Positions 34,997-44,160 of a stretch of 64,000 bases of DNA are shown piece after piece (the first letter of the stretch is position 1; each line of letters opens with the position of its first letter). The notes beneath the pieces are model-generated. The model did no database searches. It worked only from the letters and a program-made list of their open reading frames with translations, and was not told the origin of the DNA. Origin of the DNA: Nocardioides panzhihuensis (GTDB lineage Bacteria > Actinomycetota > Actinomycetes > Propionibacteriales > Nocardioidaceae); assembly GCF_013408335.1 (NCBI RefSeq), contig NZ_JACBZR010000001.1:1240001-1304000 (forward strand). The letters are read 5' to 3'. Position numbers and translations under genes: made by a program.

Positions 34997-35053
34997 CCAA
35001 CCTGACCACTTGTGCGGCCCGGGGGCCGTGTCTCACACCAGAAAGCGAGTGCC

Positions 35054-35482
35054 GTGCCTAAGAAAGCAACCAAGACCGTCGTCTCTCCTGACCAGCTGAA
35101 GGTCAAGGACGGCGACGACCCGTGGACCAAGGATGAGCTCAACGAGGTCATCGACGAGCTTCATGAGATGAAGGCTCACAGCCACGAGGTGCTCGTCGCC
35201 CTCGAGACCGAGCTCTCCGGTCTGATGAAGGACTCCGGCGACGGTGCCGGCCAGGACCAGGCCGACATGGGAGCGACGAGCTTCGAGCGTGACCACGAGC
35301 TGACAGTGGTCAACAGCGAGAAGGACAAGCTGGCCCAGATCGAGCGTGTCCTGGGACACCTCGAGGACGGGACGTACGGCATCTGTGAGTCCTGCGGGGA
35401 GCCGATCGGCAAGATGCGGCTCATGGCGTTCCCGCGTGCCACACTGTGCATGACATGCAAGCAGCGCGAGGAGCGTCGCTGA
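35054..35482 (+). CDS. DksA/TraR-type C4 zinc finger protein
   Basis: 142 aa from GTG 35054 (M-P-K-K-A-T-K). A helical coiled-coil region (about 25-100) precedes the zinc finger C-E-S-C-G-E-P-I-G with C-M-T-C about 17 residues later, the TraR/DksA C4 signature. Relatives bind the RNA polymerase secondary channel, but in Actinobacteria the role is less clear. It directly precedes lspA, so the two are probably co-transcribed. Confidence 0.88.
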   Translation: MPKKATKTVVSPDQLKVKDGDDPWTKDELNEVIDELHEMKAHSHEVLVALETELSGLMKDSGDGAGQDQADMGATSFERDHELTVVNSEKDKLAQIERVLGHLEDGTYGICESCGEPIGKMRLMAFPRATLCMTCKQREERR

Positions 35483-35511
35483 GCGACGCGCATACCGGTC
35501 CTGAGTCCGAC

Positions 35512-36051
35512 GTGCGTCCTGTTCGATGGACGGAGTTCGCGGCCGTCGCAGTGCCTCTGCTGGTCATCGACCAGCTCACGAAGCTCTGGGCGGTCGCGAC
35601 ACTCGTTCCCGGGCAGCCGCAGGAGCTGGTCGGCTCGGTGCTGCAGCTCAACATCATCCGCAACCCGGGAGCGGCCTTCTCGGCGGGGACCGGCTACACC
35701 TGGATCTTCACCACGCTCTCGATCGTGGCCACGATCGGTGTGCTCTGGTTCGCCCGTCGGGTGCGTCACCGCGGCTGGGCCTTCGCGCTCGGCATCCTGA
35801 TCGCCGGCATCAGCGGCAACCTGATCGACCGGCTGGCGCGTGAGCCCGGGTTCTACCTCGGGCACGTGGTGGACTTCCTGCAGCTGCCCAACTGGCCGAT
35901 CTTCAACGTCGCCGACATGTGCATCAACGTCGCCGCGGTGATGATCGTGATCCTCTCGTTCAAGGGGATCGGGCTCGACGGGTCGATCGACGGCGCCTCC
36001 GACGACGCCGAGACCAGCTCGGGGACCAGCTCCGAGGGCGAGGCGAAGTGA
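35512..36051 (+). CDS. lspA: Lipoprotein signal peptidase
   Basis: 179 aa from GTG 35512. A CTG at 35479 with GAGGAG 5 bp upstream would add 11 residues and overlap the zinc-finger gene stop, so the start is uncertain. Four transmembrane helices. Catalytic Asp regions are G-N-L-I-D-R-L and F-N-V-A-D-M-C-I, with conserved D-Q-L-T-K and N-P-G-A-A-F-S. It cleaves prolipoprotein signal peptides in the membrane. The stop overlaps the rluD GTG (GTGA). The C-terminal tail is Ser/acid-rich. Confidence 0.92.
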   Translation: MRPVRWTEFAAVAVPLLVIDQLTKLWAVATLVPGQPQELVGSVLQLNIIRNPGAAFSAGTGYTWIFTTLSIVATIGVLWFARRVRHRGWAFALGILIAGISGNLIDRLAREPGFYLGHVVDFLQLPNWPIFNVADMCINVAAVMIVILSFKGIGLDGSIDGASDDAETSSGTSSEGEAK

Positions 36052-36989
36052 GCTTCGGTCACGCCGACCAGCGCACGCTGACGGTCCCCGACGGCCTGGA
36101 GGGAGAACGAGTCGACGCCGCCATGGCGCGGCTGTTCGGCCTCTCCCGCACCCGAGCGGCGGAGCTGATCGCCGAGGGGCTGGTGACCGTGGACGGTTCT
36201 CCGGTGGCCAAGAGCGACCGGGTCGGCGCCGGGTCGGTGCTCGACGCCACGATCCCGTCGTTGGCCGACCCCTTGGAGATCAAGCCCGAGATCGTCGAGG
36301 GCATCAAGATCATCTACGACGACGATGCCTTCGTGGTGATCGACAAGCCCGTCGGGGTGGCCGTGCACCCTTCGCCGGGCTGGCAGGGCAAGACGGTCGT
36401 CGGTCACCTCGTGGCCGCCGGCTTCCGGATCTCCACGTCGGGTGCCAAAGAGCGTGAGGGCATCGTCCAGCGTCTCGACGTCGGCACCTCGGGCGTGATG
36501 GTGATCGCCAAGTCCGAGCATGCCTACTCCGTCCTCAAGAACGCGTTCCGCAACCGGACGGTCGACAAGACCTACCACGCGCTGGTCCAGGGCCACCCCG
36601 ATCCGCTCGAGGGGACGATCGACGCACCGATCGGCCGCAACCCGAAGTTCGACTACAAGTTCGCGGTGCGGGCCGACGGACGCCACTCGGTGACCCACTA
36701 CGAGACGCTGGAGGCGCATCGGTTCGCCTCCCTGCTGAAGATCCACCTCGAGACCGGGCGCACCCACCAGATCCGCGTCCACATGTCGGCGCTGAAGCAC
36801 CCGTGCGTCGGCGATCTCACCTACGGCGCCGACCCCGCTCTCGCCCGGCGGGTGGGGGTCGAGCGGCAGTGGCTGCACGCGATGCGGCTCGGCTTCGAGC
36901 ACCCGGAGACCGGTGAGAACGTCGCCTTCGAGTCGACCTACCCCGACGATCTCCAGCACGCGCTCGATGTCATCCGCGACTCCGACTGA
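36048..36989 (+). CDS. rluD: RluA/RluD-family 23S rRNA pseudouridine synthase
   Basis: 313 aa. An N-terminal S4 domain ([10 protein letters not shown], then T-V-D-G) precedes the catalytic domain. The active-site Asp is in [11 protein letters not shown], and H-Q-I-R-V-H-M closes the site. It isomerises uridines in 23S rRNA, and lspA-rluD pairing is widespread. Coupled to lspA by GTGA. The assignment to RluD rather than another RluA paralogue is by gene order. Confidence 0.92.
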   Translation: MSFGHADQRTLTVPDGLEGERVDAAMARLFGLSRTRAAELIAEGLVTVDGSPVAKSDRVGAGSVLDATIPSLADPLEIKPEIVEGIKIIYDDDAFVVIDKPVGVAVHPSPGWQGKTVVGHLVAAGFRISTSGAKEREGIVQRLDVGTSGVMVIAKSEHAYSVLKNAFRNRTVDKTYHALVQGHPDPLEGTIDAPIGRNPKFDYKFAVRADGRHSVTHYETLEAHRFASLLKIHLETGRTHQIRVHMSALKHPCVGDLTYGADPALARRVGVERQWLHAMRLGFEHPETGENVAFESTYPDDLQHALDVIRDSD

Positions 36990-37434
36990 GGCGGTGCTCC
37001 GCCCTGCGGAGCAGGAGGACATCGCCGAGATCGTCAGCACCTACATCGAGGCCCGCGCCGCCGCGCCGATGCCGGCTCCGATCTACCCGGAGTCGGACAT
37101 CCGGGAGTGGCTGGCGGTCAAGGTCCTGGCGCCCCAGAAGGGTGCGCAGGTCTGGGTCGCGGAGGTCGCCGGCGTGGTCTCGGCATTCGTCGCCTTCACC
37201 CCGACCTGGCTCGACGACCTCTTCGTGCATCCGGGCGCGCAGGGCACTGGTCTGGGCGCGATGCTGCTCGATCTGGTGAAGTCGCTGGCCCCCGACGGCT
37301 TCGGCCTGTGGGTCTTCGAGATGAACACGCCCGCGCGAGCCTTCTATGCCCGCCACGGCCTGCGCGAGGTCGAGCGCACCGACGGCTCCGCCAACCAGGA
37401 GAAGACCCCCGACGTACGGATGGCCTGGCCCTGA
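36967..37434 (+). CDS. GNAT family N-acetyltransferase
   Basis: 155 aa from ATG 36967, overlapping rluD by 23 bp; GTG 36994 is an alternative. The acetyl-CoA loop is [13 protein letters not shown], followed by [16 protein letters not shown], typical of the GNAT fold. The substrate is unknown. It ends just before a repeat related to the array at 3684. Confidence 0.88.
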   Translation: MSSATPTEAVLRPAEQEDIAEIVSTYIEARAAAPMPAPIYPESDIREWLAVKVLAPQKGAQVWVAEVAGVVSAFVAFTPTWLDDLFVHPGAQGTGLGAMLLDLVKSLAPDGFGLWVFEMNTPARAFYARHGLREVERTDGSANQEKTPDVRMAWP

Positions 37435-37440
37435 CCCGCT

Positions 37441-37509
37441 GAGGCGTCACTCGCGTCGGCCGAGATGGCACCTCGATGCCTACTCGGCCGACGTACCTGA
37501 CGCCTCGGC
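37441..37509. repeat. Second copy of the GTCGGCCGAG-type repeat
   Basis: GCGTCGGCCGAGATGGCAC and, facing it, CTCGGCCGACG, then CTGACGCCTCGGCC, parallel the units of the 3684-3839 array, including the GCCGAGGTGGCAC variant. It too lies between convergent genes, and its right half encodes the last residues of the homocysteine methyltransferase. Confidence 0.7.
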
Positions 37510-38442
37510 CTGCAGATGTGACATCTCGGCAGCGATGAGGGCGATCTCGGCGGGGCCGACGCGGCAGCAGCCGCCGACGTACCCGGCCCCGGAGCGCACC
37601 CAGGAGAGGGCCTCGCCGGGACGGAAGTGGGGATCCCCGGACCAGGCGCCGTCGTCATACGTCTCCGCGCTGCGCGCGGTCACTCCCTCGCTCGGCGCGA
37701 GCGGACGAGCAAGCTCGCCGCTCGACCTCGCTCGGTACGTCTCACCGGAGTTGGGGTAGACGACGGCGGGCTTGCCGGTGGCGGCGGCGAGCTGGACGGC
37801 GGCGGGGACATCGGCCGGGTCGCAGCAGTTGACGCCGACGGCGACCACCGAGCGGATGCCGGCAGCCAGCGCCAGGGCGTCGGCCAGGGGCTGGCCGGCG
37901 CGGGTGCGGGTGCCGGCGCAGGAGTAGGAGAACCAGACCGGGAGCCCGATGTCGTCGAGAAGGTCGACGAGCACCTCGGCCTCCTCGGTGTCGGGGATGG
38001 TCTCGACCGCGATCAGGTCCGGGTCCTCGGTCTCGAGCAGCGCCAGCCGGGGCGCGTGGAAGTCGCGCAGCGTGGCCGCGGTGACCCCGTAGCGGCCGCG
38101 GTACTCCGAGCCGTCGGCGAGGTAGGCGCCGTAGGGTCCGATCGAGGCGGCGACCAGGCGCCCGGGAGCCTCCTCGGCCACCTCGCGCGCGACGCGGACG
38201 CTGCGGCGCAGCAGCTCGGTGGCGTACGTCTGGGTCATCCCGGCCTCCACGAATCCGGGCACGCTCGCCTGGTAGCTGGCGGTCGTGGCGACGTCGGCGC
38301 CGGCGGAGAAGTAGGCGCGGTGGACCGCCGCGATCTCCTCGGGCGACTCATCCAGCAGCCGGGCCGTCCACAGGGCACCGGACACGTCATGACCGCGTGC
38401 TTCGAGCGCGTTGGACAGGCCGCCGTCGAGGATCGTCACCAC
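37480..38442 (-). CDS. mmuM: Homocysteine S-methyltransferase with an in-frame insertion
   Basis: 320 aa from GTG 38442. The barrel begins V-T-I-L-D-G-G-L-S. Zinc ligands are in V-G-V-N-C-C-D and the C-terminal G-G-C-C-R-V-G motif. It transfers methyl from S-methylmethionine or SAM to homocysteine. After Y-P-N-S-G-E-T-Y, a 26-residue segment is inserted, ending in a second E-T-Y before D-D-G-A-W-S-G; it is encoded by the repeat at 37664-37733. The segment lies near the zinc-binding C-terminal part, so activity could be affected. Confidence 0.9.
   Translation of the reverse strand: MVTILDGGLSNALEARGHDVSGALWTARLLDESPEEIAAVHRAYFSAGADVATTASYQASVPGFVEAGMTQTYATELLRRSVRVAREVAEEAPGRLVAASIGPYGAYLADGSEYRGRYGVTAATLRDFHAPRLALLETEDPDLIAVETIPDTEEAEVLVDLLDDIGLPVWFSYSCAGTRTRAGQPLADALALAAGIRSVVAVGVNCCDPADVPAAVQLAAATGKPAVVYPNSGETYRARSSGELARPLAPSEGVTARSAETYDDGAWSGDPHFRPGEALSWVRSGAGYVGGCCRVGPAEIALIAAEMSHLQAEASGTSAE
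37664..37733 (-). repeat. 70-bp two-hairpin repeat inserted in frame in the homocysteine methyltransferase gene
   Basis: 69 of 70 bases equal the dinB copy at 10749-10818. TACGTCTC occurs on both sides (37658-37665 and 37736-37743), exactly 78 bp apart, the pattern left by insertion with an 8-bp target duplication. The same frame is used as in dinB, giving S-S-G-E-L-A-R-P-L-A-P-S-E-G-V-T-A-R-S-A in both proteins. Confidence 0.93.
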
Positions 38443-38603
38443 AACTGGAGACTGTACGTCGCGGCGCCCGAGAAACGCCCTGGGGCGTCTACGAAACTGT
38501 CGGCGCCGCCAGATAGTCTGTAGTCCTTCCCCCAGGTCGTCCGTTTGTGCACGGGCTCCTGCGCCCGCTCCATCCGTTCGACCTCGAGGAGGGCTCTACG
38601 CCA

Positions 38604-41600
38604 ATGGCGGCCGGCTCCAAGGACTCTTTCGTCCACCTGCACGTCCACACCGAATACTCGATGCTGGATGGTGCCTCGCTCCTCGACGGTCTCTTCAAGC
38701 GGACCAGCGAGCTGGAGATGCCGGCGATCGCGATGACCGACCACGGCAACATGCACGGGGCCTACGACTTCTGGAAGAAGGCGAAGGCTCACGACGTCAA
38801 GCCGATCATCGGCATCGAGGCCTACATCACCCCCAACACCCCGCGCTCGGAGCGCAAGCGGGTGCGGTGGGGCAAGGGTGACCGGGCCCAGGAGGGCGGC
38901 GACGACGTCTCCGGCGGTGGTGCCTACACCCACATGACGATGTGGGCCGAGAGCACCGAGGGGATGCACAACCTCTTCCGGCTCTCCTCGCGCTCCAGCC
39001 TGGAGGGCTACTACTTCAAGCCGCGGATGGACAAGGAGATCCTCGCCGAGCACTCCAAGGGGATCATCGTCTCCACCGGCTGTCCCTCCGGCGCCATCCA
39101 GACCCGGCTGCGGCTGGGGCAGTGGGACGAGGCGCTCAAGGAAGCCGGTGAGCTGCAGGACATCTTCGGCAAGGACAACGTCTTCCTGGAGCTGATGGAC
39201 CACGGCATCTCCATCGAGAAGCGCGTCCGTGACGACCTGCTCAAGCTCGGCAAGACCATGGGCATCCGTCCGGTCGCCACCAACGACTCCCACTACAACA
39301 ACCCCGAGGACGCCGGCGCCCACGAGGCGCTGCTGTGCGTCCAGTCGGGCAGCCGGATGACCGAGCCGCCCTACTCCAAGGGCGGCAAGCGGTTCGCCTT
39401 CGAGGGCAGCGGCTACTACATCAAGACAGCCGCCGAGATGCGTGAGCTGTGGGGCCGGCAGGACCTGATCGAGGCCTGCGACAACACGCTGCTGATCGCC
39501 GAGCGCTGCGACGTCGAGTTCACCGAGTCGACCGGTGGCTACATGGCGCTCGCCGACATCCCCGAGGGCGAGACCGAGGAGTCGTGGCTGCGCAAGGAGA
39601 CCTGGCGCGGCATCGAGCTGCGCTACCCGGGTGGGAAGACGACCCAGGAGGTCCGAGACCGCGTCGAGTTCGAGATCGACGTGATCCTGCAGAAGGGCTA
39701 TCCGGGCTACTTCCTGGTGGTCGCCGACTTCATCCAGTGGTCGAAGGACAACGGGATCCGGATCGGTCCGGGGCGTGGCTCGGGTGCGGGCTCGATCGTG
39801 GCCTACGCGCTGCGGATCACCGACCTCGACCCGCTCGAGCACGGACTCTTCTTCGAGCGGTTCCTCAACCCCGAGCGTCCCTCGATGCCCGACTTCGACA
39901 TCGACTTCGACGACCACCGCCGTGGCGAGACGATCAAGTACGTCATGGACAAGTACGGCGCGGAGAAGGTCGCCCAGATCGCCACCTTCGGGCGGATCAA
40001 GGCCAAGCAGGCGATCAAGGACGCCGCCCGCATCCTCGACCACGGCTTCGCGATCGGCGACCGGATCACCAAGGCGCTGCCGCCCGACGTGATGGGCAAG
40101 GGGGTGCCGCTCAAGGAGCTGTTCAACCCCGACCACAAGCGCTACGGCGAGGGCGGCGACTTCCGCGCTCTGCACGACACCGACCCGGACGTGAAGAAGA
40201 TCTACGAGACCGCGATCGGTCTCGAGGGTCAGATCCGGCAGACCGGCATCCACGCCGCGGGCGTGATCATGGCCTCCGAGCCGATCATCGACATCGTCCC
40301 GCTGATGGAGCCGAAGCAGGACGGCCAGGTCGTCACCCAGTTCGAGTATCCGACCTGTGAGGCGCTCGGCCTGGTCAAGATGGACTTCCTGGGTCTCTCC
40401 AACCTCCACACCCTCGAGGACGCGCTGGACAACATCCGCGCCAACCGCGACATCGACCTGGTGCTCGAGGAGGTCCCCTTCGACGACACGGCGACCTACG
40501 AGCTGATGCAGCGCGGCGACACGCTCGGCGTCTTCCAGCTCGATGGTGGCGGCATGCGCGCGCTGCTGCGCTCGATGCTCCCGGACCGGTTCGCCGACAT
40601 CACCGCGGTCTCCGCGCTCTACCGTCCGGGCCCGATGGGTGCCGACTCCCACAACAAGTACGCCCACCGCAAGAACGGCCGTGAGCCGATCGTGCCGATC
40701 CACCCCGAGCTCGAGAAGCCGCTCGCGGAGGTGCTGGGGGAGACGTACGGCCTGATCGTCTATCAGGAGCAGGTGATGTCGATCGCCCAGGTCCTGGCGG
40801 GGTTCTCGCTCGGACAGGCCGACAACCTGCGCCGCGCGATGGGCAAGAAGAAGAAGGCCGAGCTCGACAAGCAGTACGCCGGGTTCCAGGCCGGCATGCT
40901 CGAGCGCGGGTACTCCCAGAAGGCGATCGACACGATCTGGGAGATCCTGCTGCCGTTCTCCGACTACGCCTTCAACAAGTCGCACTCGGCGGCCTACGGC
41001 GTGGTCACCTACTGGACCGCCTACCTGAAGGCCAACTACCCGACGGAGTACATGGCCGCGCTCTTGACCTCGGTCAAGAACGACAAGGACAAGATGGCGA
41101 TCTACCTCAACGAGTGTCGCCGGATGAAGATCGCGGTGCTGCCGCCCGACGTCAACGAGTCCTCCCACGACTTCACCGCGGTCGGCAGCGACATCCGCTT
41201 CGGCCTGACCGCGGTCCGAAACGTCGGCGCCCAGGTCGTCGACGGGATCGTCGAGGCGCGCACCTCGAAGGGCCGCTTCGCCGACTTCAACGACTATCTC
41301 TCCAAGGTGCCCGAGCGAGCCTGCAACAAGCGCGTGATCGAGTCGATGATCAAGGCCGGTGCCTTCGACGACATGAAGCACCGCCGCCGCGCGCTGGTCG
41401 CGATCCACGAGACCGCGGTGGACCAGTACATCGACATTAAGCGCAACGAGGCGATCGGCCAGGACTCGCTCTTCGGCGGCCTCGACGAGGACGGCGGCGA
41501 CGGCTTCGGCGTCTCGGTCGCCATCCCCGACATGGACGAGTGGGACAAGATGACCCTGCTCGGCCACGAGCGGGAGATGCTCGGCCTCTATGTCTCCGAC

Positions 41601-42188
41601 CACCCGCTGATGGGTCTCGAGCACGTCCTCGCCAACGGCACCGACTGCACCATCGGCCAGCTGATGACCGACGAGTCCCGGCCGCACAACTCCACCGTCA
41701 CGGTCTCCGGGCTGGTCACCAACGTCAACCGGCGGATCACCAAGAAGGGTGACGCCTGGGCGACGGTGACCTTGGAGGACCTGGAGGGTTCGGTGGAGGT
41801 GCTGCTCTTCCCCTCGTCCTACCAGCTGGCCGCGCCGCACCTGGTCGAGGACTCGATCATCCGGGTCAAGGGCCAGCTCTCCCGTGACAAGGACCAGCCC
41901 GAGCTGCGCGGCCAGGAGGTCACCGTCCCGGACCTGACCGGCGGTCCGGGAGCCGCGGGCGGGCCGGTGGTTATCTCGCTGCCGTCGACGCGGTGCACGC
42001 CGCAGGTGATCGCATCGCTGCGTGACGTACTGACCACCTATCCCGGAGTAGCCGAGGTCAGGCTACGGTTGATGACACGGGACGCGACCCGGGTCATGAA
42101 GCTCGATGACCGGCTGAGGGTGGCACCGACTCCCGAGCTGTTCGCCGACCTCAAACACCTCCTCGGACCAGGATGCCTGACAATCTGA
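38604..42188 (+). CDS. dnaE: DNA polymerase III alpha subunit
   Basis: 1194 aa from ATG 38604, with GAGGAGGGC about 10 bp upstream. The PHP domain opens H-L-H-V-H-T-E-Y-S-M-L-D-G. The palm domain has P-D-F-D-I-D-F-D-D, carrying catalytic Asp residues. Finger, beta-binding and C-terminal OB-fold regions follow (V-T-V-S-G-L-V-T-N-V). It is the replicative DnaE1 type, not ImuC/DnaE2, judging by length and a full PHP domain. The downstream membrane gene overlaps it by 16 bp. The 161-bp upstream gap includes the palindrome ACGCCC-TG-GGGCGT. Confidence 0.96.
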   Translation: MAAGSKDSFVHLHVHTEYSMLDGASLLDGLFKRTSELEMPAIAMTDHGNMHGAYDFWKKAKAHDVKPIIGIEAYITPNTPRSERKRVRWGKGDRAQEGGDDVSGGGAYTHMTMWAESTEGMHNLFRLSSRSSLEGYYFKPRMDKEILAEHSKGIIVSTGCPSGAIQTRLRLGQWDEALKEAGELQDIFGKDNVFLELMDHGISIEKRVRDDLLKLGKTMGIRPVATNDSHYNNPEDAGAHEALLCVQSGSRMTEPPYSKGGKRFAFEGSGYYIKTAAEMRELWGRQDLIEACDNTLLIAERCDVEFTESTGGYMALADIPEGETEESWLRKETWRGIELRYPGGKTTQEVRDRVEFEIDVILQKGYPGYFLVVADFIQWSKDNGIRIGPGRGSGAGSIVAYALRITDLDPLEHGLFFERFLNPERPSMPDFDIDFDDHRRGETIKYVMDKYGAEKVAQIATFGRIKAKQAIKDAARILDHGFAIGDRITKALPPDVMGKGVPLKELFNPDHKRYGEGGDFRALHDTDPDVKKIYETAIGLEGQIRQTGIHAAGVIMASEPIIDIVPLMEPKQDGQVVTQFEYPTCEALGLVKMDFLGLSNLHTLEDALDNIRANRDIDLVLEEVPFDDTATYELMQRGDTLGVFQLDGGGMRALLRSMLPDRFADITAVSALYRPGPMGADSHNKYAHRKNGREPIVPIHPELEKPLAEVLGETYGLIVYQEQVMSIAQVLAGFSLGQADNLRRAMGKKKKAELDKQYAGFQAGMLERGYSQKAIDTIWEILLPFSDYAFNKSHSAAYGVVTYWTAYLKANYPTEYMAALLTSVKNDKDKMAIYLNECRRMKIAVLPPDVNESSHDFTAVGSDIRFGLTAVRNVGAQVVDGIVEARTSKGRFADFNDYLSKVPERACNKRVIESMIKAGAFDDMKHRRRALVAIHETAVDQYIDIKRNEAIGQDSLFGGLDEDGGDGFGVSVAIPDMDEWDKMTLLGHEREMLGLYVSDHPLMGLEHVLANGTDCTIGQLMTDESRPHNSTVTVSGLVTNVNRRITKKGDAWATVTLEDLEGSVEVLLFPSSYQLAAPHLVEDSIIRVKGQLSRDKDQPELRGQEVTVPDLTGGPGAAGGPVVISLPSTRCTPQVIASLRDVLTTYPGVAEVRLRLMTRDATRVMKLDDRLRVAPTPELFADLKHLLGPGCLTI

Positions 42189-42787
42189 TCGTGCCGCCGC
42201 CGCCCAGTCTTCACACGACCGTTCGCCGCTCCGCGCGCCCCGACCTGTCCCGCCCGGTGCGGGTCCAGGTGACCATCATCGTGGCCGCGTTCGTGGTGGG
42301 CGGTCTCGCGGCGGGTCTCGCCGCGGCCACCCTGTGGACCCCGCCGACCGGGATGGTGCTCGAGGACAAGTGGTATCGGGGCCTCATCTCGATCGACCCG
42401 CCCGCGATCGGACAGAACATCGACCAGGGCGTCTTCGCGGCGACCGCATGGTTCTCCGTCTGCGCGATCGTGCTCGGCCTGCTGGTCGGCATCGCGGCCG
42501 CGGTCTGGCTCAACCGCTCCGAGCTCGTCACCCTCGCCGCGGTGACGATCGGGGGAGCGATCGGTGGCGCCCTGATGCTGCTGGTCACCTCGCTGCTCTC
42601 GCCCGAGGACCCGAACAGTCTCGCCAAGGGTGCCGCTGACGGCACCGTGCTCGAGGACAGCTTCCAGCTCGCCTCGCCGTGGCTGGTCCTGCTGGTTCCG
42701 GGATCGGCGATGCTGGCGCTGATGGTCATCTTCCTGATGTGGGCGCCGCACCAGGAGGCCGACCCGGCGGATCAGCCTGACTCCTGA
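42173..42787 (+). CDS. Hypothetical membrane protein coupled to dnaE
   Basis: 204 aa with four hydrophobic segments (about 33-54, 85-106, 114-140, 166-187), a basic N-terminus and an acidic C-terminal tail. It begins 16 bp inside the end of dnaE in another frame. No recognised domain. Such a gene after dnaE recurs in Nocardioidaceae (recollection), but the role is unknown. Confidence 0.7.
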   Translation: MPDNLIVPPPPSLHTTVRRSARPDLSRPVRVQVTIIVAAFVVGGLAAGLAAATLWTPPTGMVLEDKWYRGLISIDPPAIGQNIDQGVFAATAWFSVCAIVLGLLVGIAAAVWLNRSELVTLAAVTIGGAIGGALMLLVTSLLSPEDPNSLAKGAADGTVLEDSFQLASPWLVLLVPGSAMLALMVIFLMWAPHQEADPADQPDS

Positions 42788-42829
42788 GGTCGGCGTGCTC
42801 GCGCCCGGGCAGCCGCGCCGTGCCAGGCT

Positions 42830-43339
42830 CTACCTGGCGATCGGTGCGGTGGTGGCGTCCGTGATCTCGACCAGGTCCGCCGGGGCGAGCTCGAGGTCGA
42901 GACCCCGGCGGCCGCCGGAGACGTAGACGGTCTCGTACGCCGTCGCCGACTCGTCGAGGACGGTGGGGTGGGAGCGCTTCTGGCCGACGGGGGAGATGCC
43001 GCCCGCGACGTACCCGGTGGCTCGTTCGGCGGCGGCGACCTCGGCCATGTGTGCCTTCGTGCCTCCGAGGGCGCGAGCGAGCGCCTTGAGGTCCAGCTGG
43101 CCGGTGACCGGGACGATGCCGACCGCGAGCTTGCCGTCGACCGAGGCCATCAGGGTCTTGAAGACCCGCTTCGGCTCGACGCCGAGGGCCTCGGCGGCCT
43201 CCAGGCCGTAGGACTCGGCACGCGGGTCGTGCTCGTAGGGGTGGAGCGTGTAGTCGATGCCGGCCCGGGTGAGGGCGACGGTCGCCGGAGTCCCGCCGGA
43301 TCCCTTTCCGGCCTGTTTCCCGGTCTGCTTCTTCGCCAT
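42830..43339 (-). CDS. ybaK: Cys-tRNA(Pro) deacylase, YbaK/EbsC family
   Basis: 169 aa from ATG 43339 (M-A-K-K-Q-T-G-K-Q). The core starts T-P-A-T-V-A-L-T-R-A-G-I-D-Y and includes R-V-F-K-T-L-M (catalytic Lys), V-P-V-T-G-Q-L-D-L-K and S-P-V-G-Q-K-R. It clears mischarged Cys-tRNA(Pro). The ATG shares one base with the stop of the LON-domain gene (TGATG). It converges on the membrane gene, with GCCAGG-CTCTA-CCTGGC in the gap. Confidence 0.92.
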   Translation of the reverse strand: MAKKQTGKQAGKGSGGTPATVALTRAGIDYTLHPYEHDPRAESYGLEAAEALGVEPKRVFKTLMASVDGKLAVGIVPVTGQLDLKALARALGGTKAHMAEVAAAERATGYVAGGISPVGQKRSHPTVLDESATAYETVYVSGGRRGLDLELAPADLVEITDATTAPIAR

Positions 43340-44001
43340 CAGTTGGGTGACCACTTCGTGCGGGCGACCTCGGTGGCGGGGAGCGAGGGGATGACGTTCA
43401 TCGCCTTGAGCTCGGCTCGGAGCAGGTCGGTGACCATGCCGAGACGGATCCCGGCGTCGGGTGCCTCCAGGAGAGCCTGGCGGTCGGGCATCGGCAGGGG
43501 AGTGGTGGCCGAGATGGTCCAGGAGAGGAACTCCGGGTCCTTGGGGAGCGAGCCGGTGAACGGGTCCTCGCGGAACTCCAGCAGCGCGGCGCGGTAGGCG
43601 GTGAAGGTGGCCCGGGCGGTGTCGACGATGGCGCGCGGGACGGCGACGTGCTCCTCGGGGATCTCCTCCACGTCGGCGACGGGGAAGTCACCGCTGCTGA
43701 TCAGGCTGTCCATCCGGATCCGGTCGACAGCGAGCACCTCGAGATCGAAGGAGTCGTCGTCGTGCTGCTCGACCTCGGTGATCAGCAGCTTCACTCCTAC
43801 CCGGTAGAGCGACTGGGCGCCGGTATCGCCGACCTCGTAGCCCTCGCGGATCGCAACCGTGCCGAAGTGGCGCTCCTCCTCGTCCTGGCGGAGCAGGTGG
43901 TGAACCATCGCGCGGTAGCGGTCCTCGAAGACCCGCAGCGGCAGCGTCACGCCGGGGAACAGGACCGCGCCGATCGGGAACATCGGTAGCCGCTCGTTCA
44001 C
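43339..44001 (-). CDS. LON peptidase substrate-binding domain protein
   Basis: 220 aa from GTG 44001. It contains only the Lon N-terminal substrate-binding domain: L-P-M-F-P-I-G-A-V-L-F-P-G-V-T-L-P-L-R-V-F-E begins at residue 4. No AAA or protease domain is present, as in other stand-alone actinobacterial homologues. Function unknown, perhaps protein quality control. The start overlaps the stop of leader micro-ORF copy C, and the first bases of the gene repeat the first bases of that leader. Confidence 0.88.
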   Translation of the reverse strand: MNERLPMFPIGAVLFPGVTLPLRVFEDRYRAMVHHLLRQDEEERHFGTVAIREGYEVGDTGAQSLYRVGVKLLITEVEQHDDDSFDLEVLAVDRIRMDSLISSGDFPVADVEEIPEEHVAVPRAIVDTARATFTAYRAALLEFREDPFTGSLPKDPEFLSWTISATTPLPMPDRQALLEAPDAGIRLGMVTDLLRAELKAMNVIPSLPATEVARTKWSPN

Positions 44002-44084
44002 GCCACCACCTCCGTCGCGCGAGCGCCAGGAAACGGAGGGGGCGGCGTGATGTCTGCGTTGTTCGTTCGCTGGCGCTCGTTCAC
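43998..44084 (-). CDS. 28-residue leader micro-ORF, copy C, coupled to the LON-domain gene
   Basis: Reads M-N-E-R-Q-R-T-N-N at the start and P-F-P-G-A-R-A-T-E-V-V-A at the end; its TGA overlaps the downstream GTG (GTGA). GGAGG lies 7 bp before that GTG, inside the element. The DNA carries GTGAACGAGCG at both ends, so the target start region looks duplicated. AGCGCCAG near the 5' end pairs with CTGGCGCT near the 3' end. No ribosome site precedes its own GTG. Confidence 0.62.
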   Translation of the reverse strand: MNERQRTNNADITPPPPFPGARATEVVA

Positions 44085-44099
44085 GGGCACCAACCTATG

Positions 44100-44129
44100 G
44101 GGGCCGCGGGCATGTGCGCCCGCGACCCC
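44100..44129 (-). terminator. Hairpin terminator after the DUF-like membrane gene
   Basis: GGGG-C-CGCGGGC pairs with GCCCGCG-A-CCCC around a six-base loop. It lies between the end of the membrane gene (44161) and leader copy C (44084), so the leader and LON gene probably start a separate transcript. Confidence 0.7.
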
Positions 44130-44160
44130 GCCGGTGTCTGTCTCAGCACTGTCCGATCGG

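Noticed and set aside
38436..41840. 1134-codon minus-strand frame opposite dnaE
   Set aside because: Antisense shadow of a high-GC gene with strong third-position bias; no domain recognised.
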